Below are positions 22,341 through 32,774 of a stretch of 64,000 nt of DNA, in pieces. A program made the position numbers and the translations under genes. The number at the start of each line of letters is the position of its first letter. Position 1 is the stretch's first letter. A model generated the notes under the pieces. That model had not been told where the DNA came from, did not search any database, and saw only the letters and a program-made list of their open reading frames with translations. The DNA is from Plasmodiophora brassicae (Eukaryota > Endomyxa: Phytomyxea > Phytomyxea > Plasmodiophorida), in contig CP145412.1 in assembly GCA_036867785.1 (NCBI GenBank), positions 1,488,001 through 1,552,000 of the forward strand. Direction: 5' to 3'.

Positions 22341-24740
22341 TCACGGAACCGACAGCAACGGGCCGCTAAGCACTGCAAGGACGTGGTCGGTCAGATAGAT
22401 TCGGATGATCTCGACGATAAGGACGCCGGCGAACGCGAACGGCAGCGGTTTCAGGTCCCGCTGGAACAGGGGCGCGATCAGGACGCAGGCACAGAACGCG
22501 CCGATGATTGAGCCCAGGCCAAGCGCCAGCGCGCTGACCGTGGACTCCGGGATCGACTGCAGCAGGGCGTACCAGATGAAATCGAAGAGCCGCATCTGGA
22601 CATCGCCGACCTGGTACGTCAGCTTGGGGATCCAGTCGGTCGGCGCGGACAACACTGGACGCGTATGCACCGGGTCGACATGCTCGTCATCGTCTTCGTC
22701 CCGGAAATGCATGGCTGGGTTGTGGAGCTCCATATCCGGGCCGTCGGGATGGTCGTCGGATCGCAGCAGGGTGTACAGCGGCAGGGCAACGTGTCTGCGA
22801 GGCACCACCTGCGCGTACAGGTCGATCCCGACCGGCATCAGCAGCAGGATCAGGATCAGGATCCGGTTCAGTGTCAGCAGCATGATGATGGCCATCAGCA
22901 TGTTCAGGCCCGCCATACTGCATCGCCGGTACCCGGCCGGCACGCCGCGAAAGTAGATGCCGATGATGCCGGCGGCGCCCGCATTGAAGACGAACAGGCA
23001 CAGGGAGATGACGTCGATGGGAACGCCGATGACCTCGGAGACGAGGACGACGGCTAGGCCACCGCCCGTGATGAAGATCATGAAGAAGTCCAGGGCCAGG
23101 ACGCGACGCAGGACACTGATGCACTGGTCACGATACCGACGCAGCAGCAACCCGATGATGGCCACGATAACGACGATGATGATGATGAACACGATGAGCT
23201 GAGTCGGTTGCACCGATTGGTCGCGACTCTGCGACACGGCTGCTGACGCGGATCCCTGCCACACAGACGCGATGTAAGACGTCAAATCGAGTCGCAGCGC
23301 CGAACCGGGCCCCGCACCTGTGCTGTCGTGCCCGCGAGGACGCCGGAGAACCACGACACGACCAGCATACCGAGGAACAGGGGCAGGACAACGCTGTGCG
23401 CCAGCGACCAGACGGCCAGGCACACCTCCACGATCAGCTGGCCGTGTGCGCCTCGCAGAATGTATCCCCGATCGGAGCGCACGACGACGTCCCCGTCGAC
23501 GCGTGTCACGAGCGCCCGGGAATGGCCGCGTTCGCCACGTGCCCGCCTCAGCAGGGCCCGCACGTCGTCCTCGTCGCCGAGCGGAACGCGTCCGACTTCG
23601 CAGAGCGACCTGGGCAGATTGCGCACGTCGCAGAGCGGCGGCACCGTCTCCTGCGAACCCCTGAACTTGTCGATGGCGGCGGCGTCGGCCAGGGCGACCC
23701 AGCACGACGGGTCGCGCAGCACGCGCCGATCGTGGCACGTCCTGCATCGGACGGCGTCGAACATGGACTCGATGTCGAACATGCGCGTGCAATTCATGCA
23801 CTGGCCCAGGCGCCCGTCGATGATGTCCGATTCGAGGTCCGAATGTGCAACGCACGAGTAGACGGCGCGGTCGGGCAGGTTCCCATGGCGGCCGGCAAGG
23901 CCGTTGCCGAAGATCAGCTGGCCGTGCACGGCGCCCCAGCAGGCGCGGCCGTTGAAGTTGGGCCCGCCTGCTGCGACACGGCACTGGAAGGGTTGACCGT
24001 CCAGGTCCCGTCCCGTAATCGCACAGTAATACAGTTGCAGCAGGCCGAACGTCAGCCTGGGGGCGATCTCCCTCAACGACTCGACGATGAACGGGATGGC
24101 CGATGCCGAGCAGCACCCGTACACGTCGAGGACGTCGAGGGACGACACGTCGAACACGAACTGGCGCAGCTGGGCGAACTGGCGCGGGCGCTCGAAATGC
24201 ATCTGCCGGCACCGGATCATGGTCAGGGCGCGCAGCTGACGACACGACCGGGCGATGACGGGCAGGACGCCGGCGTCCACCGCGGCGCAGTCGTCGAGGT
24301 GGATCGATTTCAGGTGGGCGAATCGCGCGTTCGACAGTAACCGGTCGACGAGGAGTGTATGCACTGCAGGCGAGCGCGTGTTAGTGAACGTGTTTGCAGG
24401 CAGACGCGACACGGGTGCGCCCACCGTTGAATCTGAACGGGTACAGGTCGACGACGTCCCACAGGTAGGGCGAGTAGACCGTGTTCTGCCATGCCGAGCA
24501 GACGCGCGCGAGGCGTACGAGATCGGATATGGTGAGGAACGAGAACACATGCCAGAAGACGTCCTCGGGGTAGGCGGTCCCGAACCCGAAGCGGATAACG
24601 GGCGCGGCGGCGGCGTCGACGACGACGGCGACGGGCCCGGTCTCGACGGCGGTGTCGCGCGGGTCCGGCATCAGCAGGCGCTGCTTCTCGTCCGCGTTGA
24701 CGACCGTCGCGCCGGCGCGCTTCGATGCGTGTGATCCCAT
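22341..24740 (-). CDS. F-box/leucine-rich protein fused to a presenilin-like aspartyl protease
   Basis: Three exons (24740-24425, 24363-23318, 23255-22341) give 758 residues; introns of 61 and 62 nt are GT-AG and keep the frame. Residues 58-97 are an F-box (PEDVFWHVFSFLTISDLVRLARVCSAW, split here: PEDVFWHVFSFLT and ISDLVRLARVCSAW). Residues about 107-215 are leucine-rich. A CMNC to CRTC pair at 294-315 suggests a zinc ribbon. From residue 415 the protein becomes polytopic and follows presenilin order: helix 1 (VWSLAHSVVLPLFLGMLVV), helix 2, helices 3-5 (LFVFNAGAAGIIGIYFRG), helix 6 with GIDLYAQVVP (Asp599), an acidic loop 616-660, helix 7 with RLFDFIWYALL (Asp679) and KPLPFAF at 723-729 in place of the PAL region. 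Both catalytic aspartates are kept; the flanking motifs are altered. No stop separates the halves. The fusion is seen in sequence; protein function is inferred. Confidence 0.8.
23256..23317 (-). other. intron 2 of the F-box-presenilin gene
   Basis: 62-nt GT-AG intron, phase 0, donor CAG/GTGCGG and acceptor GGCAG. It lies between presenilin helix 1 (in the exon shared with the F-box part) and helix 2. Because helix 1 is encoded on the F-box side, the fusion does not depend on this intron alone. Confidence 0.85.
24364..24424 (-). other. intron 1 of the F-box-presenilin gene
   Basis: 61-nt GT-AG intron, phase 1, with a CACTAACAC branch-site-like motif about 20 nt before the acceptor CTGCAG. It joins the F-box exon to the leucine-rich exon. 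Confidence 0.85.
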
Positions 24741-25145
24741 ATAGCGCTGCACAGGGAGCGAGGCCGCCCGCCCGCTGCTGCCCAACGCGCGCGCGCCGCC
24801 CAGGGCCTACGTCTAAATCCAGCACCGTCCGTCCCCCTCGCCGCCGTCCGAACACAAAAATAGCCCGTTGCAGCTACTGAACGCCCTGTCTGTCGCCTGC
24901 ACACTGCCGCCAGCAGCGAACGCGCGTGCAGCTGCCACGTCGCGACGACCGTCAAGCGCCGGGGAACGCCGGGCAATTTGCGTTTTGCGCGCGACGTGTT
25001 TCATCATGCGCCGCATTATTCGTAGAGCGTGTCGGCACAGCGAGGTGACGTGCCGTCGTCACCAATCATGCGCGACGTATCGGCGGATGCCTTTGACGAG
25101 GTCGTCACGAGCACGCGCCGGTCCACTCAGAGGACCGCCGTCGCC
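24741..25145. other. intergenic, no gene seen
   Basis: 405 bases between two minus-strand genes. Presumed promoter of the F-box-presenilin gene plus 3' flank of the EF-hand gene. No TATA element or RNA gene recognised. Confidence 0.55.
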
Positions 25146-27378
25146 CTAGTACCGGCGTTCGTGGTCCGTCAGGTTCTTGAGCCCGGCCGGTGGCCATAGC
25201 GGGACGTCATCGGCGACGGCGGCGGACTCTGCAGATCGTTGGGGAACGGCGGCATTGTCGAGGCTGGCCACGAACAAACGGAACACGGCAGGCACGTTCC
25301 AGACTCGGCTTGCGTCGTCGAGGGAGACCTGTTGCGCTGCATTACAGAGGCGGCCCATGGCGGCGTGCGACGTCGCCCGCTTACAGTGCCTGTTGCAATG
25401 GCGACGTCGAGGAGCGTGTCGAGGTCTTGAGCGAACACTGCCGCCGCGTACTGGTCGGCGGCGAGAGCGACCACGTCCGACGACCGCAGGACGCCGCGCC
25501 CGTTGGTGTCCATCATGTCGAACGCCATCTTCTGCCGGTCGGATCGACTCCCTCGAAACACGTCACTGACGCGCCTCGCGAAATCCACGAACGGGACAGA
25601 GCCCGAACGGGAACTGTCGAACCCTGCGCGAAGGTCAACGTTCGGCGCGTCACCTTGATCACGATGCGCCCACCGGAAGCAATGTAATCCAGGCACTGAT
25701 CGGGCAGCTGTGCAGAAGGCACAATCAACGCGCGAACCGCACGAGGCAGCGATCGACGGTTCAGGTACGTGGCGCCGATCGGCAAGGCATCGTCGTAGAT
25801 CTGCTTGGCGATCAGCACTTCATGCTTCTAGGCGTCAAACGTGTGTCAGAAGCATGTGTGCATTGCTGGTCACGGTCCCCCACCGCACCTGGAGGTTCCC
25901 GATCGGCGCGATATCGATACTGGAGTGGCGTCTCACGCCGCGTTTGCCCGAGACATGGTCTGGAGCTGTTCTGGCGTACATCGGTGGCGCCGGATGGCAT
26001 GCCACCGTCGGTTCTCTTCTCAACCGGCGATACAGCACGTCCAGTAGCAGGCGTCCTGTGCGACGAACCGCAGACACCGTTTAAAACCGTCGTTGCATCG
26101 GCTCACTGCACGGGTAACGTGCTTCGCGTACCTACCTAGGTCGGTTTCTCCAGATTCGTTGACGTGCGACGACCAGAACGCGTCGAACGTGACTTCGACT
26201 GGCCGACCCCCGCTTCCGGTCCACTGCTGCGTCGTCTTCGAGGCGTCCGACACGCACTAGCCGACAATGAGACAGACTGCCGGCAGCCATGTTCGACGGC
26301 CTGCCTTTGCTAAAGTGAACATGTCGTTGCCGAGGACACGGTGGTAACCCAGCTGCAGGCAGGTGAACACGTCGTGGCTGTCCACGACGCCGTCGTCGTT
26401 CAGGTCGAACGCGTCGAACACGAACCGAGCGACGCGTCTCGGGTCGCCCTTGCTGATGGTGGCCACCAGTTCGAACCAGTCGTGGAAATCGATGCCTGCC
26501 ATTCGTATAGCTGATCAGCGCTGGAAAGCGTTGACCGATACAACGATGAGCACCCTGGTGGACGTTGTACGCAATCTGGTCATACAGCCGGTTCAACAGT
26601 CCATCTAGTGCAACTCTGAACGTTGCTATGTCAGGACAAATGCAAAGGATAGGGGCTGCCAGGCAGAACGCACCCGTCCACCAGATAGTCTTGGATCCAG
26701 GCCTTTAGTGCCGATCTGCTGATGCGCATCTCGTTGATGTTATTCGTCGGGCGCGTCACGTCCGCCTCGCGACAGATGCTGGCAAAGATGTCCCTCATTT
26801 GCACCAGCTCCGCCTCGAAGAACTGAAGATCCGGCAGCATCCCTTGATGCTGCCTCCCGGGCGGACGACGACGCCAGGTCAGTACGGCGTCCCTGTTCCG
26901 TCATAAGCGCGCGATCATTCCAGACGGTAGTCGTCGATAGCATTTACCCTGCGTCATCTGTTGATGGTTTCTTGACGATGACGTTGTGTGCCAGGTGAGC
27001 CAGGAACGATACCGTCGAAGAGCGGAGAGTGTCGGCGATCCTGGACGCCTGCTGGGTGACCTTCGACTTCTGGGTCGGCTGCTGCGGTTGAGCCTGCCTG
27101 GGCTTCTCGACTGCCGGCGATCGCGCCGTCTGCGTCGCCAGTGCCCGCCTGTATGCGGCCAGGCGCACGTCCCGTCGATAGCGACCTCGATACAGGGGAG
27201 GAAGGCCCGGATGAGGATGCGCCCTGCTGGTGACACTGGAGACACGTCGAGTATCTCGCGGGAATGGCTCGCGCGCCACACTCTCATGGTCAGCACCCAC
27301 CTGGCGCCTCCCTAAAATTTGGACAATGATCCCGCGCCAGTCCAGGCCCAGATAGTCGCGAGCCAGGTCCAGATCCAT
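25146..27378 (-). CDS. EF-hand calcium-binding protein
   Basis: Multi-exon gene; ATG at 27378 begins MDLDLARDYLGLDWRG. A Gln/Arg-rich region follows (about 27170-26950, VEKPRQAQPQQPTQKSK). After an intron ending near 26886 come DLQFFEAELVQMRDIF and ISRSALKAWIQDYL. A clear EF-hand loop lies in FDAFDLNDDGVVDSHDVF (about 26425-26370). A weaker second one is AFDMMDTNGRGVLRSSDV (about 25530-25480). The C-terminal exon reads SLDDASRVWNVPAVFRLF and ends at 25146. Paired EF-hands spaced by helical segments suggest a calcium sensor, but I cannot name the subfamily. Exon edges between 26600 and 25350 were not all worked out. Confidence 0.7.
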
Positions 27379-28397
27379 GCCGAACACTGTCGACAACGAT
27401 GCTTGACGTGATTCGATAGGCACGCGACCGCCTGCGATTATGTGCCGAAGAATTCCAGCCGGCCAAACTATCAATGCTCCGATACGTGCCTGTTTTCTGG
27501 CGTTGATGGTTGCTATTACGCTCGGTCGTGGTCCCATCATCAGTTACCACTACCGGAATGGGACCTACCGACTGGGGCGTTCCCCGAACTAATTCGCCAA
27601 TCTCGCCGTCGAGGGTGGTCCGCATGAATCCCTTCCAGCGATTGCAACCAGTGTCCCAAATGCTATACGGTGCCCGCTTGTGTGTTGCTCTAAGCCTCCT
27701 GCCTGTCCCTTCCACAGGAATCCTTTATGTACAGCATGTCGTGGTACGGGAAGCCGGCTGTCGGGCAGACATGCGAACGATACCAACAGTGCCGAGACCA
27801 CTGACTGGGATGCGTACTCGATATTACACATCGTCGACAACCGGGTACAGGGCGCACGCGCAGCTATGTGCCGAACCTGAACGCAAAGGGACACCTCATG
27901 TCCTCCTATGCCCGAAACGTGCGCCCATCGCTTGGCCCACAGTATCCCCACACTACGTCTCTGCTATGGCGCATTCACTGGACGGTGGGAACGGGGAAGA
28001 CGAGGTCGCGCACACTGAGGTTAACGAGCGTCGGTGCCCGGCCGGGCTCGCAGCCTTCGAACCGGCGCGGATGGCAGGGTCGAATAAGCAATTCAAGTGC
28101 ACTGCATTCGATCCAGGAAATTACCTTATGCATACGTGGATATGCTGGCGGAGGTCACTGGCGCAGTGTGGTGACCGTGCATCTTTCTGTGACCTTCCCT
28201 TCTGTAGCGAATTCGCTGTCGAATTCTTCAGCGAATTCTCCGCATGGGATATTTTTAGTTCTCAAGGGTGACCTGCGCTTGCGTTATCGGGTCTGATCGT
28301 GCTTCGGTGCGCCATTCTACAAAGTCATCGCTGAAACTCACATTGCCTTCATATTCTTCCTATCATCTTCTACTGCTCCCGGTTCTAAGAAAGCATC
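27379..28397. other. about 1 kb without a supported gene
   Basis: Between the EF-hand start (minus) and the GST start (plus). Several long open frames exist on both strands (for example plus 27510-28271) but they lack ATG starts, motifs or agreement. A minus-strand stretch near 27600-27660 reads SIWDTGCNRW and VVVTDDGTTT, vaguely like a retrotransposon protease, too weak to call. Includes the GST promoter. Confidence 0.45.
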
Positions 28398-29095
28398 ATG
28401 GCCGTCGAACTGTACTACGCCCCCGTCTCTTGCGGTATGTATTTATCGAACACCTCTACACCCACATACGTCGACTAACTCCTCGCGTGCGTGCAGCCGC
28501 CTGCAACTTCATCGTGGCACACAAGGCCGGCCTGATCGGGTCCAAGATCAACGTCTACGAGGTGGACATCGCGACACATAAGGTTCTCACGGGGCCCAAC
28601 AAGGGCGCCGACTTCTACCAGATCAACCCGAAGGGCAACGTGCCTTGCATCGTCCTTGACGACAAGACCATCCTGAACGAGAACGCGGCCACTCTACAGT
28701 GGATCGCTGATCACGCGCCGGACTCGGAGCTGGTGCCTGCCGCCGGTACGAGCGAGCGCTACCTGGTCCAGTCGAAGGTGTCGTACATTTCCAGTGAAGT
28801 ACACGCCATGCTTGTCCCGTTCTTCACCCCTGGGACGTCAGACCAGGTGCAGCAATGGGCGAGAGTCAAGCTGACCAGCAAACTCGACTACCTGTCCAAG
28901 CACGAGCTCGGCAACAAGGCATACCTGGTCGGAAACACGTTCTCCATCGCCGATTCCTACTTGTACGTCTCTCTCTCGTTGCTGAAACATATCGGAATCG
29001 AAATCGCCTCCTACCCGACGCTGAAGACGTACTTCGATCACATTGCTGCCCTCGAGTTCGTCAAGAGCGCGCACGCCGCCATGGGTGCCCAGTAA
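28398..29095 (+). CDS. glutathione S-transferase, beta-class-like
   Basis: Two exons (28398-28434, 28497-29095) around a 62-nt intron with CTAACT near its end give 211 residues, the normal GST length. The N-terminal thioredoxin-like domain starts MAVELYYAPVSC and keeps the cis-proline region (NPKGNVPCIVLDD) and ENAATLQWIAD, which contact glutathione in the family. The C-terminal helical domain contains YLVGNTFSIADSYLYVSL, matching the conserved N-capping Ser/Thr-x-x-Asp motif. The sequence style is closest to bacterial-type beta GSTs, including a Cys near residue 11. It would act in the cytosol in detoxification or redox defence. It converges with the oxygenase gene 437 bp downstream. Confidence 0.93.
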
Positions 29096-29531
29096 CGACT
29101 GATGGTCCAATACAACTGTCTGTTTGCGTCCGTCTAATCAATCTGGGTTGGGCTGCTGGTCCTGTACCGGCTACGTCGTACTGCATACGCCTACCGCGCG
29201 GCGCGTACCAGACAACGAACATTCCAGACGATATACTGGCAGTGTGCGCCAACGCGTCTGGTACTGACTGCCGAGTGTTTCCAAGACCTGAACGAAACCG
29301 GTCCTCACGCGGTGCCTGCCGGTGCCCAACGCCGCCCATAATTCTTGACGAGCGAGCTCCGACCGAATTCTGTCCATCGATGAGTTGCGCCAATCATCAC
29401 TTCAGATCGGTTTCGTGTTGTCAAGTGTATCCATACTTGGCCGTGGCCTCAAACACTTATCACGAGAACGGCTCTGAGGGTGCTGTGTAAACAGAAGAAC
29501 GAAGGGCAGATTCGGAAGGTGAAACGCCCGC
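29096..29531. other. intergenic, no gene seen
   Basis: About 435 bases between convergent genes; presumably two 3' flanks. Short open frames on both strands show no recognisable motif. Confidence 0.6.
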
Positions 29532-31056
29532 CTAGGCATCTTGGCGGTCGTCGGCGAGCTTGATGGCACGCAATTCGTCTTGGACTTGGGCCCCCGCTAG
29601 GACCGGTGGGTACTTATCGGTGGTCTGCGGGAAACCCACCAGCGGCTGGAGCGTTCGGTCCGACGCGACATGGCTAAATAACGTCGAGGACACTCTCCAG
29701 AGTGAGCGCCCGGCGGACCTGCAGCCGCGTCAGACGAAGGGCTGAGCGTAACGATGCCAGCGCATACTTCGCCGCGGCAACCGCATCCAGCGTCGCATCG
29801 CAGACGACGACTTCGTGGAATCCGGCAAGGACCTCACCGCCCGTCAACCTGCATTCCAGCGAATTAGAGACAAAGCTTCGACAGGGCAAATAACGGTACC
29901 ATTCGAATTGTTTGCCGGCCTGCAGAAGAAGGCAGTTTGGGGGAACCCTAACCATAACTCGACGACCGTCGCGCAGCCAGATGAAGAGACCAGGGAAGCG
30001 AGAACGACCGTGAATAGTAAGGAAGTTCAGGTCTAGATCATGGGATACTCAGACAACCACCAGGACATACATTCCTTCATCTGTGCCCCGCATCTGACCG
30101 TAATGAACTGAAGCGAAGGCGGTGCCGATAGCGTTGTGACGCGAGAGGTCGCTCCCCGTCGGGGCCAGCAGATGCGGACCGAACTCCAAGTATGAGGCGA
30201 AGGTGTCGTCTGGGAGGCCGAACCCTAAGGTCCATGCGCCAAATAGTGTTCACACGTCGCGATGTGCACGAACAGGAAACCCATACCGATGGCAGCCATC
30301 CGAGCGGTTGCTTTCACCGCGTCGAGCATAAGTGAACCCCAGCGGTCCATGACGGATGGCCACTCAGGAAATCGTGCTGGAACGACTTGCTCGGCGTTAA
30401 GCGACGCAAACGAGGTTTCTGCAGGGCGTTCGCCTACTCGCCAGAAGTACCTGAGTACGTAATCGGTCAGGATAGTCGGCAGAAGGACAAACGCTGCCGC
30501 AGACCTCCACTTCGGGTCAGCACCAGGCGGGCAAACGGTAACCGGCATATCCATATTGGCGTCATTTCGGAAGCGCTGGCAGTGATCGCGAGCGCGCTCC
30601 TTAGTGGAAGGTGTAACCCCCACCTGATAATGCAACTCGGGGCGCTCGTCTTCCTTCTAACGGGGCAGAATGTTAGATAAAGACAGTCCGACATGATTGC
30701 ACAACGGGACCTTGAACTCGTTGGGTTGTTCGTAGTACCGTTCCATCATGTCGACAAACACGTCGTTATCCGCCTCCGTTACGCGCTACAGACGTTGACG
30801 ATGCCGTTTCAAATGAATGCCATGCCGGTGATAAATTTATAGGGCAAGTACCGGGTCCTTGATAATGATGACGCCGTACTGCTGCAGGCTGTACAAAGCA
30901 AAGGTCAGATCTGGCGCGCCGGCCACCGCCCTGAATCGGACTCGAGAACCTTCTGGCAACCTCTTTGCACGCATCGCTCAGGGACTGCCCGTCGCCGCCG
31001 GACAGGAACGGTTGAATATCGACGACGGGGATGACGACGTCTAGCGCGCGCGACAT
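29532..31056 (-). CDS. 2-oxoglutarate/Fe(II)-dependent oxygenase, isopenicillin-N-synthase-like
   Basis: Multi-exon gene with ATG at 31056 (MSRALDVVIPVVDIQPFLSG). IPVVDIQPF is the usual family opening. Further blocks: VIIIKDPV, ADNDVFVDMMERYYEQP (about 30765), TLHYQVGVTPSTKERARDH (about 30610), TSFASLNAEQVVPARFPEW, then LAPTGSDLSRHNAIGT. The iron-binding His-x-Asp is in VHYDLNFLTIHG (about 30100-30060); the distal His is probably in LAGFHEVVV (about 29835-29810). GRSRFPGLFIWLRDGR provides the 2-oxoglutarate-binding region. The end LWRVSSTLFSHVAS to KLADDRQDA leads to TAG at 29532-29534. A soluble enzyme; substrate unknown. Several short introns, one interrupting the frame near 30470-30520. 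Confidence 0.85.
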
Positions 31057-31867
31057 GCCGGTCAACGATACAGGCGGCGCACGGAACCCGACTGAAGCTG
31101 CAACGTACGCGGCGGCCCACGCGGTCACGCGGTGCCGTCTTGTGCGCGCACACGGCGCCTCGTGACTCGCGCGCTGGGGGGACCTTGCTTGGTTTTGCAC
31201 AGTTGATGGAGCGCCAAGCGATCGGTGCGGTGATATTTCGAAATCGGCATTGCTGAACGTAGTGTGTACTTCTGCTGGCGTCCTTACCTATGTGGACCTG
31301 AGCTGATGTGCGGCGCCGGCGTCGTCGACGACTACATGAAAAGCGTAGGCTACCGATCATCAACCTAGACGCGGATGCGACACAATGCTTGCTTGCGTTG
31401 TTCCACAGCGCTGCACAACCAACCTGGCACTTGTCGCCCCGTGTACAACGTGTCCGTTCCTAACGATTGCGTCTGAGTCGTTATCGCTACCCCAGAAGCT
31501 AGGGGGCGTGGAACGTTTTTCATGAGAAACAAAGGGGGCGTACTTGAAGACCCGCTGATGACCGCGATAGCGACCATTGGTCTCTTCTCCTGCACAACGA
31601 TCTGACAAAGCTTGTGACATCGTCGCATCGTTTTTTTCCTTTTAAATGGGCTCTTTCTTCTGGCAGTAACGCGTCAGCCGGACGTCCTGCTTAAGTCGAC
31701 GGCAGAGACAGGCATCCAGTATCCGATAAAGGAGATAATGACGCCTTATCGATCAAGGCCTGCAGACCGTGTTCGCAAATGCGGTTTCAACACGAGATCT
31801 TCGTAACAACGGAAGCAACAAAGGCAAGATTGTTGTCGTAATAAACGAACATCGAGAGTGGGCTGTT
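31057..31867. other. about 800 bases without a supported gene
   Basis: Between two minus-strand genes. Minus-strand open frames near 31360-31630 were examined for a RING finger that would match the neighbouring family; none with the right Cys/His spacing was found. Contains the oxygenase promoter. Confidence 0.5.
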
Positions 31868-32637
31868 TTATGCAAGTTCATCGGTTGCGTTGGCAAACGT
31901 ATCGGCTAGAGCGTGGATGAGCGCTCCCGCAGGAGCTTCATCGGAATCGCCTGGCGACGTCATTGACAGGGTCCGGGGCCCTATCCGTCGAGACGCCAGA
32001 ACGCCAGCGAGAGCAGCAAACACCTTGGCTGCGGCCTGCAACTGCCGATGAGCACGGCATCGGATTCGAAGACTGGCGGACCAGATTCCCGCGATTGACA
32101 GCAGTGTCTTCACGGCGGAAATTAACGGCTGGATACGATTATGGATGCGGATGCACCAGACTAGACCTGTCAGTGCGCCTAATATGAGCGCAATCAGCAT
32201 GGCTACAGGTACAGATACTGAACGACAATGATTGCAATACCGCCAATCATAAGACAGGATTTGGGAAGAAGCCATAGTGACGGAAGGTTGGTGGGAATCG
32301 TGGTGGCAAGTGCTGGCGACATGGAGACCAGTTTCGACGACACTGGTGCCATGGAATTCAGCCGACCCGCATGGCCTGTGGCACCCGCAAGGTCTCAAAC
32401 GGCGTTATCTGGCACGAACGGGATAAACCGCAACTTTGAAATGGCCTTACTGAAGGGCGCAGCAGATGGCAGTAATGACGTCGCCGTGTGGTGTGCCAGA
32501 ACAGGTGGTGAGGCCATGGAGCGCTTAAGCAATCCGCCAACCGCTTTGACAACTTCGGTATAGCTACCGGCATCGACGGTGCGCGATACGACGTGTGCAA
32601 CGACGGCCACGAGCAGGAACACAGGGGCGCGCGCCAT
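31868..32637 (-). CDS. signal-peptide membrane protein, paralog A of the SLPKSALMIGG family (no RING)
   Basis: ATG at 32637 opens a signal peptide (MARAPVFLLVAVVAHVVSRT) and VDAGSYTEVVKAVGGLLKR. A 75-nt intron follows GAAPF-type sequence; exon 2 reads SSKLVSMSPALATT to LLPKSCLMIGG. A second intron in phase 1 of the last Gly codon joins GALTGLVWCIRIH. The protein ends ALADTFANATDELA at 31868. Paralogs B (37.9 kb) and C (41.1 kb) share the leader pattern, the KSxLMIGG-like block and, for B, the same intron position. This copy stops without the RING-H2 finger found at the end of the other two. Function unknown; likely in the secretory or endomembrane system. Confidence 0.65.
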
Positions 32638-32774
32638 TTCCCGATAATTTGTATGGAGTGCAATCGGACTGCGCTGTTTGGCCTGTCTGTCTGAAGGACA
32701 ATCTCGCCAACGTGACAATCATGTGAAGCGGAACGTTTATCGTATTGGTAGAACTATAGCGTTCCCTGTCCGGG

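Noticed and set aside
23318-24245. N-terminal half of the 634-codon open frame that contains the presenilin exon
   Set aside because: Upstream of 23256 it is Arg/Pro-rich shadow of the F-box exon in another phase; the splice at 23317/23255 uses the other frame.
27290-27715. Possible Copia protease (SIWDTGCNRW, VVVTDDGTTT)
   Set aside because: Only two short suggestive strings; no gag zinc knuckle, integrase or long repeat nearby, and the frame cannot be extended.
31360-31640. Possible RING finger at the end of paralog A
   Set aside because: Checked all minus-strand frames; Cys and His do not fall at RING-H2 spacing.
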